This document shows positions 24,793-33,254 of a DNA stretch of 39,570 nt, piece after piece. This DNA is from Streptomyces sporangiiformans (GTDB taxonomy: Bacteria > Actinomycetota > Actinomycetes > Streptomycetales > Streptomycetaceae). The DNA lies in contig NZ_VCHX02000104.1 in assembly GCF_005768555.2 (NCBI RefSeq), positions 1 to 39,570 of the forward strand, in the 5' to 3' direction. A program made the position numbers and the translations under genes. Below the pieces are notes generated by a model that had not been told where the DNA came from, ran no database searches, and saw only the letters and a program-made list of their open reading frames with translations. The first letter of the stretch is position 1. Every line of letters starts with the position of its first letter.

Positions 24793-25293
24793 GTGGTGGG
24801 TGTGAGAAGCGAACGTTTCGCAGGAATGCACTGCTCGGTGGCGCGGGCCTCGGCAGTCGTGGCCGACCAGTGGACGGTGCTGATCCTCCGCGACCTCTTC
24901 CTCGGCCTGAACCGCTACGAGGATCTGCGCGCCGACCTGGGGATCGCGACCAACATCCTGGCGGACCGGCTCGATCACCTGGTCGCCGAGGAGGTCGTGG
25001 AGCGGGTCGCCTATCAGCAGCGGCCGGCGCGCTACGAGTACGTACTCACGTCGGCGGGCCGGGAGTTGTACGGGGTCGTACTGACCCTTCTCACCTGGGG
25101 CGACCGGCATCGGGTGGTGGCGGGGCCGCCGTTGGTCCCGGTGCACAGCGCGTGCGGCCGGCCGGCCGATCCGCGGGTCACGTGCGGGCACTGTGGGGGT
25201 GAGCTGACGCCCGAGGATGTGACGCACACGGCGGGCCCGGGCGGGCGGACGGCGCCCGGGACGGCGTTGGTGCACACGGTGCTCAGGCGCTGA
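24793..25293 (+). CDS. HxlR-family transcriptional regulator
   Basis: A winged-helix regulator of about 166 residues. CSVARASAVVADQWTVLILRDLFLGLNRYEDLRADLGIATNILADRLDHLVAEEVVERVAYQQRPARYEYVLTSAGREL is the complete HxlR DNA-binding domain. C-terminal to it is a Cys-containing segment (HSACGRPADPRVTCGHCGGEL) with C-x-x-C that could bind metal or sense redox state. GTG 24793 lies just behind AAGGAAG; GTG 24796 is an alternative. The gene is divergent from the NTF2-like gene and its end overlaps the FUSC gene tail-to-tail by 11 bases. Confidence 0.88.
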   Translation: MVGVRSERFAGMHCSVARASAVVADQWTVLILRDLFLGLNRYEDLRADLGIATNILADRLDHLVAEEVVERVAYQQRPARYEYVLTSAGRELYGVVLTLLTWGDRHRVVAGPPLVPVHSACGRPADPRVTCGHCGGELTPEDVTHTAGPGGRTAPGTALVHTVLRR

Positions 25294-27232
25294 GCAGGTT
25301 GGCCGGGGGCTCCGCGAGCCCGGCCCGCTCGCGCTGCTCCACGAGTTCGTCGAGGAGCGTGGCGAGACGCCCGGTGTGCCGTGGGGTGAGCCGCCCCGTG
25401 TCGTCGAGGTGGACGGCGCAGGCGGTGGTGGTGTCCACGAGACGTTCGAGCGTGGCGGCGACCTCGTCGGTGCCTTCCGTGTGCCGTGCCAGGGCGGGAA
25501 GTTCGGCGGAGGCGCGGTCGATCGCGGCACGGGCCTCGGCCAGCGTCCGATAGGCCTCGCGGCGCAGTGCCCAGCGCGCGGCACGGTCGTCGGCCCCGCT
25601 CAGCACGTGCGCCAGGTAGGCGTGTGCCGCCTCGGTCGCACGCCCCAGCCGGGCCCGTACGTTCCCGCCGCGCTGCCCCGGCACCGGCAGATGCCCGACG
25701 AGCAGCACGATCGCGCAGGCCAGCAGCGTCTCGCCGATCCGGCTCCAGGAGGCCTGCGGATCCCCGCCCACCATGACGAGTGAGAGCACCAGGACGGTGA
25801 CGACGGCGGTCTGGGCGGCGAAGTGCCGCGTGGCGACAGGAATCAGCGCGCCACTGAGGGCGACGAGCGCCACGAGGCCTTCCGGTCGGGGCAGCACGGC
25901 GGCGAATCCGGCGAAGACGACGGCACCGAAGAGGGTGCCCGCCGCCCGGTTCAGTACGCGCGAGACGAGCGGCCCGAGGTCGGGCTTGACGAGGAAGACG
26001 GTGGTGGCCGGGAGCCAGTACCAGTGCACGTGGTGCAGCGCCTGCGCGACAGCGGCACTCGCGCCGAAGCACAGGGCCACCCGAAACCCGTACTCACGGC
26101 CACCGGCGCCGGTGATGGTACGGATCAGGAGCGGGACCTTGGCCCGGAGGGGACGCAGGCGCGGACCGTAGCGCGCGGTCCGCTGGGTACCGAGATCGAG
26201 AGGGCTGGTCTCGGAAGCGTCGCCGTGCGAACTCCGTGCCCCCGGAGAGCTCTTCGGGGAGTTGGTCCCGGAGTTCTTCCCACCGCCCCGGTCGAAGGCC
26301 TCGGCGGCATGCAGCAGGGCGTCATCGAGGGCGCGCAACCCCGGAACGGACCGCGAGGGCGCGGGCAACGGCCCGCAGGGCTCCCCCGTCCGTACGGCGA
26401 CGGCGAGCCGCCGCGGGCCCTCCGCCGCCCGCTCGGGCAACGCGTCCTCCGCCCACGCGAGCGCGGTCGCCGCCTCGGCGAGGGGCAGGGCGGCGGCGTA
26501 CTGCGCCCGCAACCGCCGCTCGGCCGAGGAACTGGCGTACCGCCGCAGCCGGGGCCCCGCGAGCGCGTCCTGAGCGTGATCGAGCGCGGCGGTCAGCGCG
26601 GCACGCCGCGCCGTGGCCGCCTCGTCGCCCACGGCGGAGAGCAGCGCCGCGATGGCGTCGTACACGGCGGCAACGGCGTCCCGCTCCCCGTCGAACCGAA
26701 AATCACTGACCAGGGCCGAGGGCGTGGGCAGCGCAAGCCGCAACACAATCAGCCAGCCCGCACCCCCGGCGAAGAACAGCGCCCGCTGCCACCCCGCCTC
26801 GGGCAACGGCATCCCGGCCCCAATGGCGGCAGCCACCAGCAACTGCGTCCCGGCACCCGACGCCACGGTCCCCACAGCGCTGACAGCCCCGGCGACGAGT
26901 CCGAGCCCGGTCAGCCCCAGGGTCAGCACCACCGCTCCGGCGTGCGCCCCGAGGTACGTCCCGAGGAACAACCCCGCGGCCCCGGCCAGCGCGGGCACAC
27001 CGAGCCGCTTGACCGAAACCCTCCGGCTCCCGGGCCGGTCATTGATCCCGGCCAGCATGGCCCCGAGCGCGGCCACGACCCCGACGGAAACCCGGTCGAC
27101 CAGAACAGCCGCGAGCAACAACGGCCCAGCGGCAAGCGCACCACGCACGACCGCACTCCACGGCACAGGCCCCCTCTGCGCACGGAGGGCATGAGCAAGC
27201 CATGGCGGCAGAGCAAGGGCGAGGCGGGACAC
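25283..27232 (-). CDS. FUSC-family (aromatic acid exporter-like) membrane protein
   Basis: A 649-residue protein with two membrane modules separated by a long soluble segment. The first module spans about residues 20-160 (GALAAGPLLLAAVLVDRVSVGVVAALGAMLAGI and on). The second spans about 390-540 and includes FRVALCFGASAAVAQALHHVHWYWLPATTVFLVKPDLGPLVSRVLNRAAGTLFGAVVFA, the FUSC/YccS signature region. The final ~100 residues are helical and cytoplasmic. Relatives export aromatic carboxylates. GTG 27232 has GGAG upstream and gives a start just before the first helix. Its substrate and partner genes are not evident. Confidence 0.85.
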   Translation of the reverse strand: MSRLALALPPWLAHALRAQRGPVPWSAVVRGALAAGPLLLAAVLVDRVSVGVVAALGAMLAGINDRPGSRRVSVKRLGVPALAGAAGLFLGTYLGAHAGAVVLTLGLTGLGLVAGAVSAVGTVASGAGTQLLVAAAIGAGMPLPEAGWQRALFFAGGAGWLIVLRLALPTPSALVSDFRFDGERDAVAAVYDAIAALLSAVGDEAATARRAALTAALDHAQDALAGPRLRRYASSSAERRLRAQYAAALPLAEAATALAWAEDALPERAAEGPRRLAVAVRTGEPCGPLPAPSRSVPGLRALDDALLHAAEAFDRGGGKNSGTNSPKSSPGARSSHGDASETSPLDLGTQRTARYGPRLRPLRAKVPLLIRTITGAGGREYGFRVALCFGASAAVAQALHHVHWYWLPATTVFLVKPDLGPLVSRVLNRAAGTLFGAVVFAGFAAVLPRPEGLVALVALSGALIPVATRHFAAQTAVVTVLVLSLVMVGGDPQASWSRIGETLLACAIVLLVGHLPVPGQRGGNVRARLGRATEAAHAYLAHVLSGADDRAARWALRREAYRTLAEARAAIDRASAELPALARHTEGTDEVAATLERLVDTTTACAVHLDDTGRLTPRHTGRLATLLDELVEQRERAGLAEPPANLLSA

Positions 27233-27740
27233 GGGGCTCCTGTCAGGACGAGGGCGGGGGTGTGCCTTCGGGCGACGTCGGCCGGGCGGTGGGTGGGTGT
27301 GGTCTCCACGGTAGATCGCGGTCCTGGAGGAACTGGAACGCGGATGTTTCCACGATGTGACGATCCTCGGGAGACCCGCGTTCTTTATGAACGCAATCGG
27401 GGTGTGGGGGCTGTTGAGCGGGGGTGAATGTACGCAATCGGGAGCGGGCTGGGGGCGTAGCCGGCCAGGGCAGTTGGAGCAGATACGGGAACGGAAGGCC
27501 GCCCAGCGTGGTGGCTTCGCCGACCGGATCGTCTGGAGCGGCAACGCGGAGGCGGAGGAGCCGGGCGGGTCGCCGTGACGGGCGGCGCGCGGACCACAAC
27601 AGACGCCGTGCCGCAGCTCGTCGAAGGCTGGGGAAACCGGCATATGTCGGCTTTCTGTGCGGGTTCGGGGGACTTCCCAGCGGGGACGAGGTCTGTGACG
27701 ATGCCGACTCTCTCGGGGGGACGCACGGGGGTGAGGTCTG
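27233..27740. other. 508-bp gap with no convincing gene
   Basis: Short frames exist here but none has a ribosome binding site plus protein-like composition. The motif ACGCAATCGGG is present twice (near 27391 and 27433). The left end must carry the FUSC promoter and the right end the promoter of the small membrane protein. Base composition is less G+C-extreme than the flanking genes. Confidence 0.5.
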
Positions 27741-27983
27741 ATGATCCGAAGGTCGCTGGAGTTACTCGGCGCTGCGATCGTCACCCTGTTTACGCTCGGG
27801 CTGATCGTCCTGTTCGCATTAGTCGCAGTGGGGATCATTGACCTGCCCGAATCGAAAGGGTCGACGACGACGCCGTCCGGCCCTTCCGATCCCTTCTGGC
27901 ACCAGCGTTACCAGCACGATGATCCATTCTGGCCTCCGCCCGCCCCTGGCATGCCTGGCGGGCCGCAGCTTCCTATGAGGTGA
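27741..27983 (+). CDS. Small single-pass membrane protein
   Basis: An 80-residue protein with one N-terminal membrane segment (SLELLGAAIVTLFTLGLIVLFALVAVGII). A Pro-, Trp- and His-rich tail follows (DPFWHQRYQHDDPFWPPPAPGMPGG), with the D-P-F-W motif twice. ATG 27741 is preceded by GTGAGG. Codon use is less G+C-rich than in its neighbours. I do not recognise a family. A terminator-like hairpin lies 30 bases downstream. Confidence 0.65.
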   Translation: MIRRSLELLGAAIVTLFTLGLIVLFALVAVGIIDLPESKGSTTTPSGPSDPFWHQRYQHDDPFWPPPAPGMPGGPQLPMR

Positions 27984-28012
27984 GCACTGCACCTCGATGC
28001 TGCCGCTGGTGG

Positions 28013-28031
28013 GGGGCCGGGCCTCGGCCCC
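28013..28031. terminator. Hairpin between convergent small membrane protein genes
   Basis: GGGGCCG (28013-28019) and CGGCCCC (28025-28031) form a perfect 7-bp stem with a 5-nt loop, 30 bases after the first gene and upstream of the end of the convergent one. Confidence 0.55.
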
Positions 28032-28178
28032 GGTCATCATCGGGTCCGCTACCGCGCGGCCGGTCCGGCGAGCCGGGCGACGCGGGCGCGGGTTGCGCCC
28101 TCGGTCATCGTGGTGCCACCGGGCGTGCGTAGGCCCGGCCGCGCACGGGCGCGATCCGGGCCGGTCAGCGTGTGTGCG

Positions 28179-28796
28179 TCAGTAGTTTCCGTTGGAGAGG
28201 ATCTCGCCGTCCTTGTCGTAGACGGTTACGAGGCCGTTGTCCGATTCGTAGCAGGACGCGAACGCGGAAGCGATCAGCTTGCCGTCGCCCGTGTGCGGGC
28301 CCATGAGCCCGCCGGTGAAGTCGGTGAACACCTCAGGCGCGTCAAGGATGTTGTTCTGCTCGTCCGCGCCGGTCACCTTGGTGACGTGGCCGACGGCCTT
28401 CTTCTCCGAGGCGGTGCCCTCCTTGGCGACGCAGTCCTTGAACTGCTGAGCCTGGCTCTTCTGCGGCTCGTCGGCCTTCTTCGGCTCTTCCTCGGCAGGT
28501 GCTGCCTCGGCCGGCGCTTCCTGCTCGTTGACTTGCGAGTTGTCGTTGGCGGTGACGGTCTCGCCCTTGTCGTCGTCCGGGGAGGAGCCGCTGTTGGCCG
28601 CTACGCCGAACACGATGATCACGGCGACCGCACCGAGGACGCCCGCAATGATCTTCCCGGCGTTGCTCTTCTTCGGAGGAGGTGGCGGGGGCGCTCCCCA
28701 GCCGGGGTACTGCTGCTGTCCCTGCGGGGCTCCCCAGCCTGGTTGCTGAGGTGCTCCCCAGCCGGGTTGTTGCTGCGGGTACTGCGGCTGATTCAT
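28179..28796 (-). CDS. Membrane-anchored proline/glutamine-rich protein
   Basis: A 205-residue protein. Its N-terminal ~45 residues repeat P-G-W-G-A-P-Q. One membrane segment follows (IIAGVLGAVAVIIVFGVAA), then a 50-residue acidic linker (EAPAEAAPAEEEPKKADEP). A C-terminal folded part of about 90 residues carries a Cys pair (KDCVAKEG... and ...SCYESDNG). ATG 28796 has AGGGGGG upstream. The topology suggests a cytoplasmic repeat tail and an exported C-terminal domain, possibly disulfide-bonded. The family is common in Streptomyces but uncharacterised. Confidence 0.8.
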   Translation of the reverse strand: MNQPQYPQQQPGWGAPQQPGWGAPQGQQQYPGWGAPPPPPPKKSNAGKIIAGVLGAVAVIIVFGVAANSGSSPDDDKGETVTANDNSQVNEQEAPAEAAPAEEEPKKADEPQKSQAQQFKDCVAKEGTASEKKAVGHVTKVTGADEQNNILDAPEVFTDFTGGLMGPHTGDGKLIASAFASCYESDNGLVTVYDKDGEILSNGNY

Positions 28797-28932
28797 GGCG
28801 CCCCCCTGGCGTTGTACGAGGGGCAGGAATCTAGCTGATGTGGGGGAGTTGTGAAGGAGGTCGGGTGGTTCTGTGACTCATGGGTGACATTGCCGGAAAC
28901 GCAGAACAGCCCCCTGAACGTCGGAGGGTTGA

Positions 28933-29164
28933 GAGAGGCCGAGCAACAAGCGGCCGCCGGGGTCCCTGCAGCACCGGCGTCCCCCGACGGCGAGTCAGGC
29001 CGTGACCCCCTCCTCGTCGACGCCCTCGCCGAGGACTGGGGTGTCGCCCCTCACCCGACCGCTCCCGGAAAGACCGTAGGGGCCGAGTGCGCCAGGGAAG
29101 CGTCCGACTTGATGTATTCCCGGTTGAGCCGGGAGGAATTCGGAGCATGTTCCTGGGCTGAATG
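28933..29164 (+). pseudogene. Remnant of an HATPase-type ATP-binding regulator gene
   Basis: The frame reads DPLLVDALAEDWGVAPHPTAPGKTVGAEC near 29000-29095. This matches the conserved C-terminal box of the Streptomyces HATPase_c_2 family (usually GRGLLLVDALA...WGV...GKTVWAE). The N-box and most of the domain are absent, there is no proper start, and the following codons run into unrelated sequence. An intact relative sits at 15,768-16,367 but is too different to be the recent source. It marks gene decay and probably an island boundary. Confidence 0.65.
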
Positions 29165-29580
29165 ACTCCACGTCCGCGAGGCCCACGCGGCAGGGCGAAA
29201 TTGCGCCGCGAGGCGCTCTGTTGCATTCAGCCCCTTCACAGCAGCGTCGCCGCCACCGCCACGCAGCTCACAGTGGCGCGCGAGTTGAGGCTGCCGGTCG
29301 TGGCCATACGGGGGCCACCGGCCCCGGAGGGGGTCCGGTCACGGACCCGGCAGAGGCGGCCGCCTGGGGGCGCCGACTCTTCGGCTGACCGGCTGGATAT
29401 CGCCGACGGCCAGTTGGGCATTTGGCATCCGATATGGGACAAATCCAGGACTCCTGCAACCCAAAGAATTTCAGGACGGAAAGACGCTGGCCAAGGCGGC
29501 GATTCGCGCCAACTCCGCATCTGTATACGAACTTTGGACGCATGGAACTCGCCGACCCTGGATAGCGATGCGCTCAGACC
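29165..29580. other. Gene-poor stretch upstream of the betaine gene
   Basis: No frame here shows a recognisable domain or a good ribosome binding site on either strand. The part at about 29,410-29,560 is notably A+T-richer than the rest of the window. It probably carries the promoter of the N-methyltransferase gene; a TTGGAC at 29534-29539 could be a -35 element, but no convincing -10 box is spaced correctly. Confidence 0.45.
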
Positions 29581-29614
29581 GCACGGCTCCTGAGGCCGGG
29601 GGCCTGAGCCGTGC
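29581..29614 (+). promoter_or_regulatory. Large hairpin in the leader of the betaine gene
   Basis: GCACGGCTC (29581-29589) pairs with GAGCCGTGC (29606-29614). AGGCC (29593-29597) pairs with GGCCT (29601-29605) within it, leaving a 3-nt bulge and a 3-nt loop. It ends 50 bases before the start codon and could be an attenuator, or a terminator for upstream transcription. Confidence 0.6.
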
Positions 29615-29664
29615 GAGGCTGCTGCGCCCGGGCGTGATTCCCACAACCGAAGGGTTCCTCCACC

Positions 29665-31320
29665 GTGCAACCGGCCCAAGAGTTCGGCGACAACCCCGTC
29701 GAGGTACGAGAAACCGGGCACTACACCGAGGAGTACGTCCCCAGCTTCGTCGAGAAATGGGACTCACTCATAGATTGGGAGAAGAGAGCAGAGAGCGAAG
29801 GTAATTTCTTCATCGACCTGCTGCGTAAGTGGGGCGTGAAGAGCGTGCTCGACGTCGCCACGGGGACCGGCTTTCACTCCGTGCGGCTGCTGTCGGCCGG
29901 ATTCGAAACAGTAAGTGCGGACGGCAGCGCGGAAATGCTGGCGATGGCCTTCGAGAACGGCACCAGGCAGGGGGGCCATATCCTGCGCGTCGTCCAGGCG
30001 GACTGGCGCTGGCTCAACAGGGACGTCCACGGTGAGTACGACGCCATCGTCTGCCTCGGCAACTCCTTCACGCATCTCTTCTCGGAGCGCGACCGGCGCA
30101 AGGCACTGGCCGAGTTCTACGCAATGCTCAAGCACGACGGAATCCTCGTTCTGGACCAGCGCAATTACGATGCGATTCTGGACGATGGGTACACCAGCAA
30201 GCACACGTATTACTACTGTGGTGACGACGTCACCGTGGAGCCGGAGTATGTCGACGAGGGTTTGTGCCGCATGCGATACAGCTTCCCGGACGACTCCGTG
30301 TATCACCTCAATATGTTCCCTCTGCGGAAGGAATACGCCCGTCGGCTCATGTCCGACGTAGGCTTCCAGCGCATCCAGACCTACGGCGACTTCCAGCACA
30401 CCTACCGGGGTGAGCAGCCGGACTTCTTCGTGCATGTGGCGGAGAAGGAATACCGGATGGATGACGAGAAGGAGGGGCGATACACCGGTGCGGTCAGCAC
30501 CGCCCGCAGTTACTACAACTCGTCTGACGCCGACACCTTCTATGCCACGGTGTGGGGCGGCGAGGATATCCATATCGGCCTCTACGAGCGCCCCGGGGAG
30601 CCCATCGCGGACGCCAGCCGCCGTACCGTCCAGCGGATGGCCTCGAAGCTGGAGCTGACACCGGAGTCCGTGGTGCTCGACCTCGGCTCGGGCTACGGCG
30701 GTTCGGCACGGTATCTGGCCGAGACGTACGGCTGCCGGGTCCTCGCCCTCAACCTCAGCGAGGTGGAGAACCGGCGGCACAAGGAGTTCAACTCGGCCCG
30801 CGGTCTCACCGGCCGGATCGACGTCATGGACGGGTCGTTCGAGGACATCCCGTACCCGGACGCCTCGGTCGATGTCGTCTGGTCCCAGGACGCTTTCCTG
30901 CACAGCGGAAACCGCGTCCAGGTGCTGGCGGAGATCGCCCGGGTGCTGCGGCCGGGCGGCCGTCTCATCTTCACCGACCCGATGGCGGCGGACGGCTGCC
31001 CCATAGGTGTTCTGCAGCCGATTCTCGACCGCATTCACCTGGACGACATGGGCTCACCCGCCTTCTACGCACGCGAGCTGACCCGGCTCGGCTTCACCGC
31101 CGTCGAAGGCGGCTTCGAGGAGCACCGCGAGCAGCTGGTGACCCACTACACGCGCGTCCTTGAGGAGACCCGACACCAGGAGGCCGAAGGGCTGGCCAGG
31201 AAGGTCAGCCACGAGTACCTCGCCCAGATGAAAAAGGGCCTCGGCCACTGGATCGACGGCGGCCGCAACGAGGACATCACCTGGGGAATCTTCCATTTCA
31301 GGCGCCGCGACAACGGCTAG
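29665..31320 (+). CDS. Fused glycine/sarcosine and sarcosine/dimethylglycine N-methyltransferase
   Basis: A 551-residue two-domain enzyme predicted to methylate glycine three times with SAM, through sarcosine and dimethylglycine to glycine betaine, an osmoprotectant. The N-terminal GSMT half (about 15-260) begins HYTEEYVPSFVEKWDSLIDWEKRAESEG and has motif I VLDVATGTG at 61-69. The SDMT half (about 280-550) opens ARSYYNSSDADTFYATVWGGEDIHIGLYE, with motif I VLDLGSGYGG from residue 337. Separate GSMT and SDMT genes are usual; a fusion is known from the halophilic actinobacterium Actinopolyspora. GTG 29665 has only a distant GAAGGG. No SAH hydrolase or methionine-cycle gene is adjacent. Confidence 0.9.
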   Translation: MQPAQEFGDNPVEVRETGHYTEEYVPSFVEKWDSLIDWEKRAESEGNFFIDLLRKWGVKSVLDVATGTGFHSVRLLSAGFETVSADGSAEMLAMAFENGTRQGGHILRVVQADWRWLNRDVHGEYDAIVCLGNSFTHLFSERDRRKALAEFYAMLKHDGILVLDQRNYDAILDDGYTSKHTYYYCGDDVTVEPEYVDEGLCRMRYSFPDDSVYHLNMFPLRKEYARRLMSDVGFQRIQTYGDFQHTYRGEQPDFFVHVAEKEYRMDDEKEGRYTGAVSTARSYYNSSDADTFYATVWGGEDIHIGLYERPGEPIADASRRTVQRMASKLELTPESVVLDLGSGYGGSARYLAETYGCRVLALNLSEVENRRHKEFNSARGLTGRIDVMDGSFEDIPYPDASVDVVWSQDAFLHSGNRVQVLAEIARVLRPGGRLIFTDPMAADGCPIGVLQPILDRIHLDDMGSPAFYARELTRLGFTAVEGGFEEHREQLVTHYTRVLEETRHQEAEGLARKVSHEYLAQMKKGLGHWIDGGRNEDITWGIFHFRRRDNG

Positions 31321-31484
31321 CCGCCGAAGATCGCCGGGATGAAGAAGGTGTCCCTGACGCGGGCGGGGAACGGTTGGCGCCACACTCGACGAGCTCCGCC
31401 GAGGACGTACCCCGCCGGCGAGGCGTTACGACCCGCGTGCCGCCTCTCCGATCGTCACGTACTGCGGCTTCTGGCCCTCGCCGT

Positions 31485-32528
31485 TCAGCCCAGGTCGGAC
31501 ATGTCGAGTACGAAGCGGTAGCGGACATCGTTGCGCCGGAGACGGTCGAGGGCCTCGTTCACACGCGCCGACGGGAACAGCTCGATGTCGGCGGTGATGC
31601 CGTGCCTGGCGCAGAAGTCCAGCATGGTGGCGGTCGCGAGCCTGCCGCCGCTGCCCGCGGAACTGAGTCTCTTGCGCCCCACGAGCAGGTCGGTGGTCTC
31701 CACGGTGATGGATCCGAGGTGGCCGAGGTGGCTGAGCGTGCCGTCCATGGCGACCAGGCGCAGATAAGGGCCGAGGTCGTGCGGAGCGGAGATGGTGTCG
31801 ATGACGACGTCGAACCGGTCGCGGGCGTCGGCCATCTGTTCCGGGTCCGTGGAGACGATGAGACCGTGGGCGCCGAGACGACGAACGTCGTTGGCCTTGT
31901 CCGGTGAGCGGCTGACAACCGAGGTGTCGGCGCCGAGCGCCACGGCGATCTTGACCGCGAGGTGGCCCAGGCCGCCCAGTCCTGCCACGGCGACGCGGGT
32001 TCCCGGCCCCACACCGAGGGCGTGCAGCGGTTCCCAGACAGTGATCCCGGCACACAGCAGAGGAGCAGCGGCGGCCGGATCCAGACCGGCGGGAAGAGGG
32101 TAGGCGAACCGGTCGCGGACGACGTACTCGCGGGAGTAGCCCCCCAGAGTGGTCGATCCGTCGTGTCGGTCGACGCCGTCGTAGGTCAGGGTCGGGAAGG
32201 CATGGCAGAAGTTCTCCTGGCCGGCCCGGCACATGGCGCACTCGCCACACGAATCGACGATGTTGCCCACCGCGACCTGGTCGCCGACGGTGAAGTGAGT
32301 GACGGCGGGTCCGGTCTCCGTCACCACGCCCGTGAACTCGTGCCCCGGCACCAGGGGCCGGCTTCCTTCGCCGTCCCGGGCGCTGACGGCGTGCAGATCG
32401 GTGTGGCAGACACCGCAGTAGTCCACCCGGACCGCGAGGTCGTCGGGGCGCAGGTCGCGCCGTTCGAGTGGCGTCCGCCGTAGCGTCGTCGACGAACGTT
32501 CCACCTGCCAGCCAACGGTGTTCCTCAT
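31485..32528 (-). CDS. Zinc-dependent NAD(P) alcohol dehydrogenase
   Basis: A 347-residue medium-chain dehydrogenase. Catalytic zinc ligands are visible as Cys41 in CGVCHTDLH and His63-Glu64 in PGHEFTG. The structural zinc cysteines are CGECAMCRAGQENFC. The dinucleotide-binding loop is VAGLGGLGHLAVKIAVALGA. This pattern matches the CAD/YahK-like aldehyde reductases that favour NADPH, though cofactor choice is inferred. ATG 32528 follows GGGGAG. It is divergent from a TetR regulator with a NemR-like operator between them, so it is probably induced by reactive aldehydes or electrophiles. Confidence 0.9.
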   Translation of the reverse strand: MRNTVGWQVERSSTTLRRTPLERRDLRPDDLAVRVDYCGVCHTDLHAVSARDGEGSRPLVPGHEFTGVVTETGPAVTHFTVGDQVAVGNIVDSCGECAMCRAGQENFCHAFPTLTYDGVDRHDGSTTLGGYSREYVVRDRFAYPLPAGLDPAAAAPLLCAGITVWEPLHALGVGPGTRVAVAGLGGLGHLAVKIAVALGADTSVVSRSPDKANDVRRLGAHGLIVSTDPEQMADARDRFDVVIDTISAPHDLGPYLRLVAMDGTLSHLGHLGSITVETTDLLVGRKRLSSAGSGGRLATATMLDFCARHGITADIELFPSARVNEALDRLRRNDVRYRFVLDMSDLG

Positions 32529-32539
32529 GACGTCTCCCC

Positions 32540-32561
32540 ATAGACAGACTGGTTGGTCTAT
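32540..32561. promoter_or_regulatory. TetR/NemR-like operator
   Basis: ATAGAC (32540-32545) and GTCTAT (32556-32561) flank AGACTGGTTG. On the other strand the core reads TAGACCAACCAGTCT, close to the box bound by NemR-type TetR repressors. A second, related half-site pair (CAAAC...GTTTG) lies at about 32,591-32,610. Confidence 0.7.
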
Positions 32562-32623
32562 TTCAGAGTAGGGTCATCTGACACCCCAGGCAAACCAACT
32601 GTTCTGTTTGGTAGCGTGGGGAC

Positions 32624-33211
32624 ATGGCAGACCAGCCCCTGACCTCGCGCGGAGCTGCGACGTACCAACGCATCCTCGATGTGGCGACCCAGGAGTTCGC
32701 CGAGCATGGGATCGCCGGAGCGCGCGTCGAACGGATCGTGGCCGGCGCACGCACCAACAAGGCGCAGCTCTACGCCTACTTCGGCAGCAAGGAAGGGCTC
32801 TTCGACGCCATCTTCTTCGGCTCGCTGGAGCGGATCGTGAATGTCGTCCCGATCGACGCCGCCGACCTCGCGGACTGGGCGGTACGCCTCTACGACGAGT
32901 ATCTCCGCCGCCCCGACCTCATCCGACTGGCCACCTGGGCACGCCTGGAGCGGCGCCCGGCCGGCCACCTGGTCGATGCCCCCGACCGCCTCGACGACCA
33001 CAAACTGCGCGCCATCGCCGAGGCCCAAGCTGCCGGCCTGGTACGCCAGGGAGACCCGTTCGACGTCATGGCCGTGGTTATCGCCATGTCCATGGCCTGG
33101 TCACCGGTCAGCAATGTCTACGCGGCGACCGCACAGGAGCCCCCCGAACTGCACGAGCGGCGTCGCGCCCTGCTCCGCGAGAGTGTTCACCGCGCCATGA
33201 CGGCCGACTGA
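32624..33211 (+). CDS. TetR-family repressor
   Basis: A 195-residue regulator. The helix-turn-helix is ATYQRILDVATQEFAEHGIAGARVERIVAGARTNKAQLYAYFGSKEGLFDAIF (about residues 12-64). The C-terminal ligand domain is short and shows ARLERRPAG and AIAEAQAAGLVRQGDPFDVMAVVIAM, a layout common in TetR proteins that control oxidoreductases. It starts at ATG 32624 behind GTGGGGAC, and probably represses the divergent alcohol dehydrogenase and itself. Confidence 0.9.
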   Translation: MADQPLTSRGAATYQRILDVATQEFAEHGIAGARVERIVAGARTNKAQLYAYFGSKEGLFDAIFFGSLERIVNVVPIDAADLADWAVRLYDEYLRRPDLIRLATWARLERRPAGHLVDAPDRLDDHKLRAIAEAQAAGLVRQGDPFDVMAVVIAMSMAWSPVSNVYAATAQEPPELHERRRALLRESVHRAMTAD

Positions 33212-33254
33212 TCGCCCCGTCCAGTCATCCGCGTGCCTTGCGGTGGTCGGCTCC

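Noticed and set aside
27424..27741. 105-codon + strand frame before the small membrane protein
   Set aside because: Arg-rich composition, no ribosome binding site, and a frame different from the well-supported gene starting at 27741.
29165..29593. Open frames on both strands in the gap before the betaine gene
   Set aside because: No ribosome binding site, low-complexity translation and no domain; treated as non-coding.
29600..29660. Possible SAH or SAM riboswitch in the leader of the N-methyltransferase gene
   Set aside because: The conserved core sequences of those riboswitch classes are not present; only a simple hairpin is seen.
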